DNA of 13,607 bases from an uncultured Campylobacter sp. (GTDB taxonomy: Bacteria > Campylobacterota > Campylobacteria > Campylobacterales > Campylobacteraceae), in contig NZ_CALIAV010000064.1 of the NCBI RefSeq assembly GCF_938045625.1, forward strand, positions 1-13,607. The letters are read 5' to 3'. Every line of letters starts with the position of its first letter. Positions within the stretch are counted from its first letter, which is position 1. The position numbers were made by a program, and so were the translations under genes. A model generated the notes under the pieces. The model had not been told where the DNA came from, did no database searches, and saw only the letters and a list, made by a program, of their open reading frames with translations. This document shows, piece after piece, positions 1-7,298 of this stretch.

Positions 1-1183
1 CGGCGGTCGTTTTTTGATTTATCACGCCGATCGCGGCCTCGTCGGCTATGATCGCAGCGATCGTCTGCTCGGGCGTGTCCTCAGGGATCGCGATCATGTC
101 GAGCCCCACCGAGCAGATCGCAGTCATCGCTTCGAGCTTTTCCAAATTTAACGATCCTGCGCGCACCGCAGCGATCATGCCCTCGTCTTCGGAGACGGGG
201 ATAAACGCGCCGCTAAGTCCGCCTACTTGATTGCATGCCATCACGCCTCCCTTTTTGACCGCGTCGTTTAGTAGCGCTAAAGCCGCAGTAGTGCCGTGCG
301 TGCCGACGCGCTCTAAGCCCATTTCCTCAAGCACGCGCGCGACTGAATCGCCCACCGCCGGAGTCGGAGCTAGCGAGAGATCTACGATGCCAAATTTCAC
401 GCCAAGGCGCTCGGACGCCATTTGACCGACGAGCTGTCCGATGCGAGTGATCTTAAACGCCGTCTTTTTCACGGTCTCGGCGACCACGTCAAAGCTCGCC
501 CCGCGCACCTTCTCAAGCGCGCGTTTAACGACGCCCGGGCCGCTAACGCCCACGTTTATGACGACTTCAGCCTCGCCCACGCCGTGAAATGCGCCCGCCA
601 TAAAGGGGTTATCCTCGACGGCGTTAGCAAACACTACGAGTTTGGCGGCGCCAAGATCGGAAAGCCGCGCGGTTTCTTTGATCACGCGCCCCATATCGGC
701 GACCGCGCTCATATTTATGCCTGTTTTGGTCGAGCCGATATTTACCGACGAGCAGACCTTTTGCGTCGCGGCAAGCGCGGCGGGGATGGAGTCGATTAAA
801 ATTTTATCGCCCTTTGCGTAGCCCTTTTGCACGAGCGCTGAAAAGCCGCCGATAAAGTCGATGCCGACCTTTTTGGCCGCCTCGTCCATCGCTCTAGCAA
901 GCGGGACGTAGTCGGTAGCGTTTGTCGCCGCGCCGATGATGGCGATAGGCGTTACGCAGACGCGCTTATTTACGATCGGGATGCCGAGCTCTGCTGAAAT
1001 TTCATTACCGACCTTTACCAGATCGCGCGCCTTGTCTGTGATCTTTGCGTAAATTTTCTCCGCCGCCTTGTCGATATCTGGATCGATACAGTCAAGCAGG
1101 CTGATGCCCATCGTGATCGTGCGGATGTCGAAATTTTGCTCTTCGATCATCGCGATCGTTTCGGTTACGTTTTTGATGTCCAT
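1..1183 (-). CDS. UPF0210 (DUF711, 'PFL family') protein, C-terminus cut off by window edge
   Basis: I read an open minus-strand frame of 394 codons from ATG at 1183 to the left edge; the family is usually about 450 residues, so roughly the last 60 are missing. Recognisable family blocks are IGGFSALVQKG (residues 111-121), IGSTKTGINM (149-158), APTPAVGDSVA (272-282), LSGAFIPVSED (323-333) and INQKTTA at the cut end. The family is annotated as resembling pyruvate-formate lyase folds, but its reaction is not established, and I see no glycyl-radical motif in the visible part. It starts 9 nt after the stop of the ACT-domain gene; this ACT plus UPF0210 pairing recurs in many bacteria and suggests one functional unit, with the ACT protein perhaps sensing a ligand. 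An AAGG overlapping the upstream stop codon can serve as ribosome-binding site. Likely cytoplasmic; no signal peptide or membrane segment seen. Confidence 0.9.
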   Translation of the reverse strand, partial: MDIKNVTETIAMIEEQNFDIRTITMGISLLDCIDPDIDKAAEKIYAKITDKARDLVKVGNEISAELGIPIVNKRVCVTPIAIIGAATNATDYVPLARAMDEAAKKVGIDFIGGFSALVQKGYAKGDKILIDSIPAALAATQKVCSSVNIGSTKTGINMSAVADMGRVIKETARLSDLGAAKLVVFANAVEDNPFMAGAFHGVGEAEVVINVGVSGPGVVKRALEKVRGASFDVVAETVKKTAFKITRIGQLVGQMASERLGVKFGIVDLSLAPTPAVGDSVARVLEEMGLERVGTHGTTAALALLNDAVKKGGVMACNQVGGLSGAFIPVSEDEGMIAAVRAGSLNLEKLEAMTAICSVGLDMIAIPEDTPEQTIAAIIADEAAIGVINQKTTA

Positions 1184-1192
1184 ATCGGGGCC

Positions 1193-1459
1193 TTAGATGT
1201 TATGCATGGCGTCAAAGATCGCCGAGCTTTGGATGTTGATCTTTACTTTTAGCTTTTCGCCTAGCTCGTTTAGCTCCCCCTTTAGAGCCGTAAAGTCCTG
1301 CTTTTCCTCGCTGGAAACCACCGCCATCATCGTAAAAAACTCGTCCAAAACCGTCTGGCTGATGTCGTCTATGTTTAGCCCAAGCTGCGCGAGCTTAGCC
1401 GAAACGCCCGCCACAATGCCAACCTTGTCCTTACCGATCACCGTTACGATCGCTTTCAT
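1193..1459 (-). CDS. ACT-domain protein, UPF0237 family
   Basis: This 88-residue protein is a single ACT domain. The N-terminal strand MKAIVTVIGKDKVGIVAGVS leads into the helix AKLAQLGLNI and the DDISQT strand, the usual ACT beta-alpha-beta start seen in amino-acid-binding regulatory domains. The length matches the stand-alone UPF0237 family (about 88-90 residues). A strong ribosome-binding site (GGAGAAGG) precedes the ATG. It lies 9 nt upstream of the UPF0210 gene, the partner with which this family is commonly found, so the two are probably co-transcribed and may act together. Its ligand is unknown; a small-molecule (possibly amino-acid) sensing role is inference from the fold. It follows mrp on the same strand, but a hairpin stands between them, so it may have only read-through or its own weak promoter. 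Confidence 0.9.
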   Translation of the reverse strand: MKAIVTVIGKDKVGIVAGVSAKLAQLGLNIDDISQTVLDEFFTMMAVVSSEEKQDFTALKGELNELGEKLKVKINIQSSAIFDAMHNI

Positions 1460-1493
1460 CGTCCTTCTCCTAAATTTGTAAATTTGCGAGAGT

Positions 1494-1525
1494 TAAAGCC
1501 CAAATTTTAGTAAATTCGGGCTTTA
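1494..1525 (-). terminator. Hairpin between mrp and the ACT gene, possible intrinsic terminator
   Basis: The inverted repeat AAAGCCCAAATTT (1495-1507) pairs with AAATTCGGGCTTT (1512-1524) through 12 Watson-Crick pairs and one G-U wobble on the minus-strand RNA, around a 4-nt loop. A T-A pair at 1494/1525 extends it. It sits 12 nt past the mrp stop on the minus strand. The only U-run after the GC-rich stem is the three U's of the stem itself, so termination strength is uncertain; it may attenuate rather than stop transcription into the ACT gene. Confidence 0.5.
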
Positions 1526-1536
1526 GATTTTAAATT

Positions 1537-2637
1537 TTACTTCGAGCAAGCGCTCTTGCCGTCCATCACGGGCTGGATAGACGAGTTGTCCGCGCCGCCA
1601 TCATCGTTGATATTTTTGATTATCTCCCACAGTCTAGCCGCCGCTTTTTCGTAGCGTTTAGCCGTGACGGAGTTTGGCTCGTAAAAGCTCACCGGCTTGC
1701 CGCTGTCGCCGCCGACTCTAACGGCAGGCTCGATAGGTATCTCGGCTAGCACTTCGGTGTTATAAGCTTTTGCCACTTCCTCGGTCGTACCTTTGCCAAA
1801 TATATCATACTCCTTGCCGCTTTCAGGGCAGATAAATCCGCTCATATTTTCTATCACGCCGGCGATTGGGATGTGAAGCTTTTCAAACATATCAAGTGCT
1901 CTTTTGCTGTCATCAAGCGCTACTACTTGCGGCGTCGTGACGCACACGCCAGCCGTCACCGGTACGCTTTGAGCTAGAGTTAGCTGTGCGTCGCCCGTTC
2001 CCGGAGGCATATCAAGAAACAGCACGTCCAGCTCGCTCCAAAATACGTCTTTTAGCAGCTGCTCGATAGCTTTCATGATCATCGAGCCGCGCCAGATGAG
2101 GCTCATGCCTTCTTCCATTAGCACGCCCATACTCATCATCTCGACGCCGTGAGTTAGGATCGGTTTTAGCTTGTTGCCGACGACTTGAGGCTGCGTGCCT
2201 ACTTCGCCTAGCATCCTAGGGATGTTTGGACCGTAGATATCGGCGTCTAGGATGCCTACTTTTTTGCCTAGCTTTGCCATAGAGATAGCTAAATTTAGCG
2301 TCGTAGTGCTCTTACCCACGCCGCCTTTACCCGAGCTTACCATTACGAAATTTTTGATCTGCGGAGCGATGTTTTTACCACTTTGGCTGTTGCTTTTTTC
2401 CTCGGGGATTTTTGGTTGGATGATATTGATGACGCACTCGTTTGAGCCCATCACGCGCTTTATGTCGGTTCGCAGCTCGTTTGCTACGTCCGGATTTGAG
2501 CTTACGATCTCGACCTCGATTAAAATTTTCTCGCCGATTTCGACGTTTTTTACGAATCCAAAGCTCACGATATCTTTCTCAAAGCCTGGATATATCACGC
2601 CTTTTAGTCTATTTAAGACATCCTCTTTACTTAACAT
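1537..2637 (-). CDS. mrp: Mrp/ApbC (NBP35-type) Fe-S cluster carrier ATPase
   Basis: A cytoplasmic P-loop ATPase of 366 residues that in this family binds and hands over iron-sulfur clusters. The N-terminal ~65 residues form a DUF59/MIP18-type domain. The ATPase domain follows, with a deviant Walker A GKGGVGKS at 103-110, DADIYGPN at 131-138 and the switch motif LDMPPGTGD at 208-216. The cluster-binding CXXC expected after ENMS reads C-P-E-S here (Cys270, with Ser273 in the second Cys position), so that motif is incomplete; other cysteines are at 68, 232 and 364. The start ATG has a good GAAGGAG ribosome-binding site inside the end of thiC, which it overlaps by 11 nt. The overlap points to co-translation with ThiC, an Fe-S enzyme; ApbC is required for full ThiC-dependent thiamine synthesis in Salmonella, so ThiC is a plausible client. 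Family assignment is firm; client choice is inference. Confidence 0.95.
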   Translation of the reverse strand: MLSKEDVLNRLKGVIYPGFEKDIVSFGFVKNVEIGEKILIEVEIVSSNPDVANELRTDIKRVMGSNECVINIIQPKIPEEKSNSQSGKNIAPQIKNFVMVSSGKGGVGKSTTTLNLAISMAKLGKKVGILDADIYGPNIPRMLGEVGTQPQVVGNKLKPILTHGVEMMSMGVLMEEGMSLIWRGSMIMKAIEQLLKDVFWSELDVLFLDMPPGTGDAQLTLAQSVPVTAGVCVTTPQVVALDDSKRALDMFEKLHIPIAGVIENMSGFICPESGKEYDIFGKGTTEEVAKAYNTEVLAEIPIEPAVRVGGDSGKPVSFYEPNSVTAKRYEKAAARLWEIIKNINDDGGADNSSIQPVMDGKSACSK

Positions 2638-3961
2638 TTTTCTCCTTCGTTAGATTTTTTGAAATTTTATACGCGCAAAATTTAGGCCCGCACATCGAGC
2701 AAAATTCTGCCTTTTTAAACGACTCTTGCGGCAAGCTCTCGTCATGTAGCTCGCGCGCTCTTTGGGGATCTAGGCTTAGCTCAAACTGCCTGTTCCAGTC
2801 AAAAGCGTATCTAGCGTCGCTCATCGCGTGATCGCGCTCTATAGCGCGTGCTTTGCCTAGCGCGACGTCGGCTGCGTGAGCGGCGATCTTATGTGCTACG
2901 ATGCCTTCTCTGACGTCGTTTGCGTTAGGTAGGCCTAGGTGCTCTTTAGGCGTCACGTAGCACAGCATCGAGGCTCCGTAAAAGGCCGCCATCGTCCCGC
3001 CGATAGCCGAAGTGATGTGATCATACCCCGCGCCGATGTCCGTAGGTAGCGGCCCTAGCACGTAAAATGGCGCGCCGTGGCACAGCTCGCGTTCGATTTT
3101 CATATTATACTCTATTTGGTTTAAAGGAATATGACCCGGCCCCTCGATCATCACCTGCACGTTTTTCTCCCATGCGCGTAGCGCGAGCTCGCCTAAAACC
3201 CGCAGCTCACTAAGCTGAGCTTCGTCGGTCGCGTCGTATAGGCAGCCGGGGCGCAGTCCGTCGCCAAGAGATAGCGCGACGTCGTTAGCGGCGCAAATTT
3301 CTAAAATATCGTCAAAGGCCTCGTAAAACGGGTTTTCTTTATGATGATGCATCATCCAACTAGCAGTTAGGCTGCCGCCGCGGCTAACGATACCCATCTT
3401 TCGCTTTGCGACCAGCGGCATAAATTTGAGCAAAAAGCCCGCGTGTATCGTAAAGTAGCTAACGCCCTGGCTCGCCTGCTTTTCAAGCGTTTTTAGGATG
3501 TCGCTAGCGGTTAAATTTTCCACCTCTTTTATATCATGGATGATCTGATACATCGGTACGGTGCCTATGGGGACGGTCGAGTTTACGATTATCGCGCTTC
3601 TAATGGCATCCAAATCGCCGCCCGTACTTAGATCCATGACCGTATCGGCGCCGTATTTTAGGCAAATTTGCAGCTTTTCAAGCTCGGCACAGATATCGCT
3701 GCTTAGGCTCGAGTTGCCGATATTTGCGTTGATTTTGGTTTTTGCCTCTCTGCCGATCGCCATCGGGAGCAAATTTTCGTGATGGATGTTGGCAGGGATT
3801 ATCATCTTGCCTGCGGCGACTTCGCTTCTAACGAGCTGGGGATCTAGCATTTCAGCCTGCGCTACGTAGTTCATCTCGGGCGTTATGATGCCTTTTTTAG
3901 CGTAGTACATCTGCGTCGGAGTTTTGTCGGCGGAGTCAAATTTGACCCGAAATTCTTTCAT
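2627..3961 (-). CDS. thiC: Phosphomethylpyrimidine synthase ThiC
   Basis: ThiC converts aminoimidazole ribotide to the thiamine pyrimidine HMP-P by radical-SAM chemistry in the cytoplasm. The 444-residue length fits the shorter bacterial form that lacks the long N-terminal extension. Visible family blocks include PANIHHEN (56-63), MDLSTGGDLDAIR (109-121), GTVPMYQ (133-139), SRGGSL (193-198), LGDGLRPGC (232-240), EGPGHIPLNQI (273-283) and LGPLPTDIGAGYDHITSAIGG (302-322). The C-terminal cluster motif CX2CX4C is intact (Cys421, Cys424, Cys429), followed by KIS. Start ATG has the strong site AAGGAG. It leads a minus-strand run with mrp, divergent from ispDF. The 99-nt spacer upstream shows no TPP-riboswitch (thi-box) motifs, so the usual vitamin feedback on thiC seems absent here or acts differently. 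Confidence 0.97.
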   Translation of the reverse strand: MKEFRVKFDSADKTPTQMYYAKKGIITPEMNYVAQAEMLDPQLVRSEVAAGKMIIPANIHHENLLPMAIGREAKTKINANIGNSSLSSDICAELEKLQICLKYGADTVMDLSTGGDLDAIRSAIIVNSTVPIGTVPMYQIIHDIKEVENLTASDILKTLEKQASQGVSYFTIHAGFLLKFMPLVAKRKMGIVSRGGSLTASWMMHHHKENPFYEAFDDILEICAANDVALSLGDGLRPGCLYDATDEAQLSELRVLGELALRAWEKNVQVMIEGPGHIPLNQIEYNMKIERELCHGAPFYVLGPLPTDIGAGYDHITSAIGGTMAAFYGASMLCYVTPKEHLGLPNANDVREGIVAHKIAAHAADVALGKARAIERDHAMSDARYAFDWNRQFELSLDPQRARELHDESLPQESFKKAEFCSMCGPKFCAYKISKNLTKEKNVK

Positions 3962-4026
3962 GTTTCGCTCCTTAAAATTTTGGTTCTAATCTTACTCAAA
4001 AAAGATAAAAACAAGCTTTTGGGATG

Positions 4027-4032
4027 TATAAT
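4027..4032 (+). promoter_or_regulatory. Probable sigma-70 -10 box for ispDF
   Basis: A perfect TATAAT preceded by TG lies 28 nt upstream of the ispDF start codon in the divergent thiC/ispDF spacer. Campylobacter sigma-70 promoters rely mainly on such a -10 element with an AT-rich upstream tract, and A-rich sequence is present just upstream. On the opposite strand the same bases contain TATTAT (4028-4033), so the thiC promoter may overlap; that part is speculative. Confidence 0.55.
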
Positions 4033-4060
4033 ATCGTAACACTTCGCCAAAGGAGAAATT

Positions 4061-5191
4061 TTGCTAGACGTTACGCTGATAATGCTCGGAGCCGGAAGCT
4101 CCAGCCGTTTTGAAATGCCCGTTAAAAAGCAGTGGTTGCGCGTCGGAAGCGATCCGCTATGGCTCTTTGCGGCTAAAAATTTAAGCTCGCACTACGCTTT
4201 TAAGGAGATAATCGTCGCCTCAAACGAGGAAAAATATATGAGCAAATTTGCCCCGTCGTATCGCTTCGTAAAAGGCGGCGCGACCCGTCAAGAGAGCCTA
4301 AAAAACGCTCTTAAGCTCGTTCAAAGCGAATATGTTTTGGTTAGCGACATCGCTCGTCCGATGATTAGCGCCGAGCTTTTCTCGCGTATAATGGGCGGCA
4401 TCCAAAATGCCGACTGCGTCGTGCCTGCGCTAAAAGTGCCAGATACCGTTTATCTAGGGTCCCAGGCCGTCGATAGAGAGCAGATCAAGCTCATCCAGAC
4501 GCCGCAGCTCTCGCGCACAGCAATGCTAAAAAGCGCGCTTGAATCAGGTCAAATTTACACCGACGATAGCTCGGCGATAGCGGCTGCGGGCGGTAAAATT
4601 TGGTACGTGCAGGGCGATGAAAACGCGAGAAAAATCACATTTAAAGACGACCTTTCTAAAATTTGCGGCCTTGGTGCGCCGTCAAGTGAAATTTACGTGG
4701 GAAACGGCTTTGACGTGCATGCCTTTGAAGAAGAGAAAAAAGAGGGAAGTTTCGTAACAATCGGCGGCGAGAAAATTCCTTTCGAGCGAAATTTAAAGGC
4801 CCACTCCGACGGCGACGTAGCTATCCACGCGCTAATCGACGCCATACTAGGAGCGGCCGGACTCGGCGATATAGGCGAGCATTTCCCCGATACCGACGAT
4901 AAATTTAAGGGAGCGGACTCTGCTGTGTTACTAAAAGAAGCATATAGGCTTGTTCAAAGTGTCGGTTTTGAGCTGATAAACGCCGACGTCACCGTTATCG
5001 CCGAGAAGCCAAAGCTTAGTAAATTTAAATCTGCGATGGAAATAAACATCGCAAATGCGCTAAATTTAACCCCGAACCGCATAAACGTAAAGGCCACGAC
5101 GACCGAGAAGCTAGGCTTTACCGGGCGAGGCGAAGGTATAGCCGCCACGGCGTCGGCGAGTCTAAAAATTTACGACTGGACGCAAAAATAA
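4061..5191 (+). CDS. ispDF: Bifunctional IspDF: MEP cytidylyltransferase / MECDP synthase
   Basis: This 376-residue fusion carries out two steps of the non-mevalonate isoprenoid pathway. Residues 1 to about 205 are IspD: an N-terminal nucleotide-binding loop LGAGSSSRF (9-17) with PVKKQ (20-24), and LVSDIARP (93-100). Residues about 211-376 are IspF: the metal ligands D218 and H220 (GFDVH) and H256 in HSDGDVAIH (248-256), then GDIGEHFPDTD (269-279) and the signature TTTEKLGFTGRGEGIA (346-361). IspD-IspF fusion is characteristic of Campylobacter, Helicobacter and alphaproteobacteria. The start is TTG, chosen because AGGAG at 4051-4055 is correctly spaced 5 nt upstream. It heads a compact plus-strand group; the next gene starts 18 nt after its stop, the same order as Cj1607-Cj1608-Cj1609 in C. 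jejuni. Confidence 0.96.
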   Translation: MLDVTLIMLGAGSSSRFEMPVKKQWLRVGSDPLWLFAAKNLSSHYAFKEIIVASNEEKYMSKFAPSYRFVKGGATRQESLKNALKLVQSEYVLVSDIARPMISAELFSRIMGGIQNADCVVPALKVPDTVYLGSQAVDREQIKLIQTPQLSRTAMLKSALESGQIYTDDSSAIAAAGGKIWYVQGDENARKITFKDDLSKICGLGAPSSEIYVGNGFDVHAFEEEKKEGSFVTIGGEKIPFERNLKAHSDGDVAIHALIDAILGAAGLGDIGEHFPDTDDKFKGADSAVLLKEAYRLVQSVGFELINADVTVIAEKPKLSKFKSAMEINIANALNLTPNRINVKATTTEKLGFTGRGEGIAATASASLKIYDWTQK

Positions 5192-5209
5192 AACGACGAA
5201 AGTAAAAAA

Positions 5210-6136
5210 ATGAGAGTTTTGATAATAGAAAACGAAATCTACCTAGCCCAAAGCATCGCATCAAAGCTAGAAGATCTAGGCTACGAGTGCGAGATCGCAA
5301 GGAGCGCGGCGGAGGCGATGAAAAGTGGGCCCGAGCAGAAGGCAAAGGAGGGCGCTAAGGACGTGCACTTTGACGTTGTGCTGCTCTCTAGTGCGTTTGC
5401 CGGCGACGAGACGCTAAAAATCATACAAAAATTTAAAGACTCCGTCGTCATCCTGCTCATCACCTATATCAGCAACGACACCGTCTCGATCCCGATAAAA
5501 GCGGGTGCGAGCGACTACATACAAAAGCCGTTTATGATCGAGGAGCTGGTGCGAAAGATCAAACATTTTGAGGAGTTTAGGCGGCTGCAAACATTTATAA
5601 AAACCTATCAGGACTACTTAAACTATCATTTTAAGGCGGTTTCGGCGCTAAATTTCGACTTTAAGCGCATAAAGCTGCCGCTTCTCATCAAATGCAATAA
5701 AATGATAAACGCCGATAACTTTGTTTTTGAGTACGCAAAGGCGCTAAATTTGAGCTTCAAATACGTCCCGCTAGAACCCGGAATCGACGTGGAGGCTATC
5801 GCCGCGGCAAATCCGCGCACGCTTTTGTACTTTTCAAATTTTCAAATTTTACGCCAAGAGGCCAAAAATCAGATCGTATCTCTCGCCGCCAAACGCAAGA
5901 TCATCGCAAGCTCGACCAATCCGAACGAAGAGACGCCGATGGAGACGCTAAACATCACAAGCGATGAGAAAAATTTTCAAATCGACGAAATTTTGACGAT
6001 CGACGACTACATCAAGCACATCATCGTAAACTATCAGGACAAATACCCCGACACCGAGCTTAGCAAAAAGCTAGGCATCTCGCGCAAATCGCTTTGGGAA
6101 AAGAGGAAAAAATATGACGTCGTCAAGAAAAAATAA
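5210..6136 (+). CDS. Atypical orphan response regulator, HP1021/Cj1608-like
   Basis: 308 residues with an N-terminal receiver-like domain (1 to about 120), a middle region of unclear fold, and a C-terminal Fis/NtrC-type helix-turn-helix (ELSKKLGISRKSLWEKRKKY, 283-302). The receiver is degenerate: the acidic pocket is E7/N8, and the phospho-acceptor Asp is replaced by Ser60 (D55-VVLL-S60), while T85 and K106-P107 remain. Loss of this Asp is known for H. pylori HP1021, a phosphorylation-independent regulator that binds oriC and many promoters. The position directly after ispDF and before a Sat-like gene matches Cj1608. I therefore infer an HP1021 orthologue acting as a DNA-binding regulator, possibly of chromosome replication and redox-responsive genes. 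No partner kinase lies nearby. The ribosome-binding site is weak, consistent with coupling to ispDF. Residues 41-50 (EQKAKEGAK region) look like a loop insertion. Confidence 0.88.
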   Translation: MRVLIIENEIYLAQSIASKLEDLGYECEIARSAAEAMKSGPEQKAKEGAKDVHFDVVLLSSAFAGDETLKIIQKFKDSVVILLITYISNDTVSIPIKAGASDYIQKPFMIEELVRKIKHFEEFRRLQTFIKTYQDYLNYHFKAVSALNFDFKRIKLPLLIKCNKMINADNFVFEYAKALNLSFKYVPLEPGIDVEAIAAANPRTLLYFSNFQILRQEAKNQIVSLAAKRKIIASSTNPNEETPMETLNITSDEKNFQIDEILTIDDYIKHIIVNYQDKYPDTELSKKLGISRKSLWEKRKKYDVVKKK

Positions 6137-7298
6137 CGCCGTTTGGATAAACGACGAGGCTTTTGGCGCGCTTGATCTCATAGAAAATCAAATTTTTAGC
6201 AAATTTAACCGCCTGATGAATGAAAAAGAGGCGAACGAGATCTACGAGACGGGCTTTTTGGCCGGCGAGCCGATGCCATATACTTTCGTCTTTGCGCCGC
6301 ACGGCAAGCGCAATCAAGAAACTATAAAAAACGCCTCAAAGGGCGATCATATCGAGCTTATCAACGGCGGTAAGGTCGTGGGGTATATCGAGGTCGGCGA
6401 GGTTTTTAAATTTAACGCCGAAAAAAGCTCGCAAAATATCTTTCGCGCTAACGAAGCCGCGCCCGCACAGCAAAGCCAAAGCGGCGAACTGGCCGTAAGC
6501 GGCGAGATAAAAATCTGCGACGACAAGCTAGCCGAGGTAAGAAAGCTGATCGAAGAGGTCAAAAGGGAGCAAAACGTCCGCAAAATCTCGGCGATCATGC
6601 TAACTGCGGAGCCATTTAACCGCGCGCACGAGCGCCTCATCAGGATGACGATAGATAGCTCCGATCTGGTGCTTTTGTTTTTACTAAAAAGCCACGGCGC
6701 GGACGAGATGATGAGCTTTTCTCTCAAAAAAAGCGTGCTGGAATACTTCATCCAAAACTACGTCCCCAAAAACCGCCTGATCATCGTGCCTTTTGAGAAC
6801 TCAAATCTCTTTAGTTCGCACCTAAATCCGACACTAGAGTGCATCGCGGCACATAGGCTGGGCGCCCATAAGCTCATAGTCGGGCAAAATCACGCCGGTA
6901 TCGGTATGTTTTACGATCACAACGTCGCTCACACGGTGCTAGAACGCTACAAAAACGATCTAAATTTAGATATCGTCGTGTTGCCAGAGCTCGTCTACTG
7001 CGACGAGTGCAAGACGCTAGTTAGCACTAAGACCTGCCCGCACGGCCAGCATCACCATATCAAATACCACGCCCAGACGCTAAAAACGCTACTGCTAGCG
7101 GGTATCTTGCCGCCTGCGATTCTCATGCGGCGCGACATCTCGGCGATGATACTGAGCGAGCTTTTTCCGAACCGATTTGAAAATATCCAAAAGCTTTGCG
7201 ACGATCTTTTTCCTAGCAACGGGCTGCTCGAAAAGCAGACGGAGAGGGAGTTTTACGAAAATTTGATGAAGCTTTATCAGACGACGTCGCTGACTTAA
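6114..7298 (+). CDS. Sulfate-adenylyltransferase-like protein with eroded active site (Cj1609-like)
   Basis: A 394-residue homologue of ATP sulfurylase (Sat), the enzyme making APS from ATP and sulfate. An N-terminal PUA-like domain (about 10-110) precedes an Ala/Gln/Ser-rich linker (112-124) and the catalytic-type domain. The expected QXRNPXHXXH motif reads LTAEPFNRAH (163-172), so only P167 and H172 of the signature residues survive. The later GRDHAG loop reads GQNHAG (257-262), losing its Arg. The zinc-type cluster is kept: Cys296, Cys299 (CX2C), Cys308 (X8 later), and His310 in CPHG, as in the zinc-binding Sat group. Activity as a sulfurylase is doubtful; the fold and zinc site may serve another role. 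ATG 6114 overlaps the regulator's end by 23 nt with GAGGA at 6103-6107 as ribosome-binding site, so the two are probably co-translated. Homology is secure, function is not. Confidence 0.85.
   Translation: MTSSRKNNAVWINDEAFGALDLIENQIFSKFNRLMNEKEANEIYETGFLAGEPMPYTFVFAPHGKRNQETIKNASKGDHIELINGGKVVGYIEVGEVFKFNAEKSSQNIFRANEAAPAQQSQSGELAVSGEIKICDDKLAEVRKLIEEVKREQNVRKISAIMLTAEPFNRAHERLIRMTIDSSDLVLLFLLKSHGADEMMSFSLKKSVLEYFIQNYVPKNRLIIVPFENSNLFSSHLNPTLECIAAHRLGAHKLIVGQNHAGIGMFYDHNVAHTVLERYKNDLNLDIVVLPELVYCDECKTLVSTKTCPHGQHHHIKYHAQTLKTLLLAGILPPAILMRRDISAMILSELFPNRFENIQKLCDDLFPSNGLLEKQTEREFYENLMKLYQTTSLT

Noticed and set aside
422..799. 125-codon plus-strand open frame
   Set aside because: It lies antisense to the well-supported UPF0210 gene and has no recognisable features.
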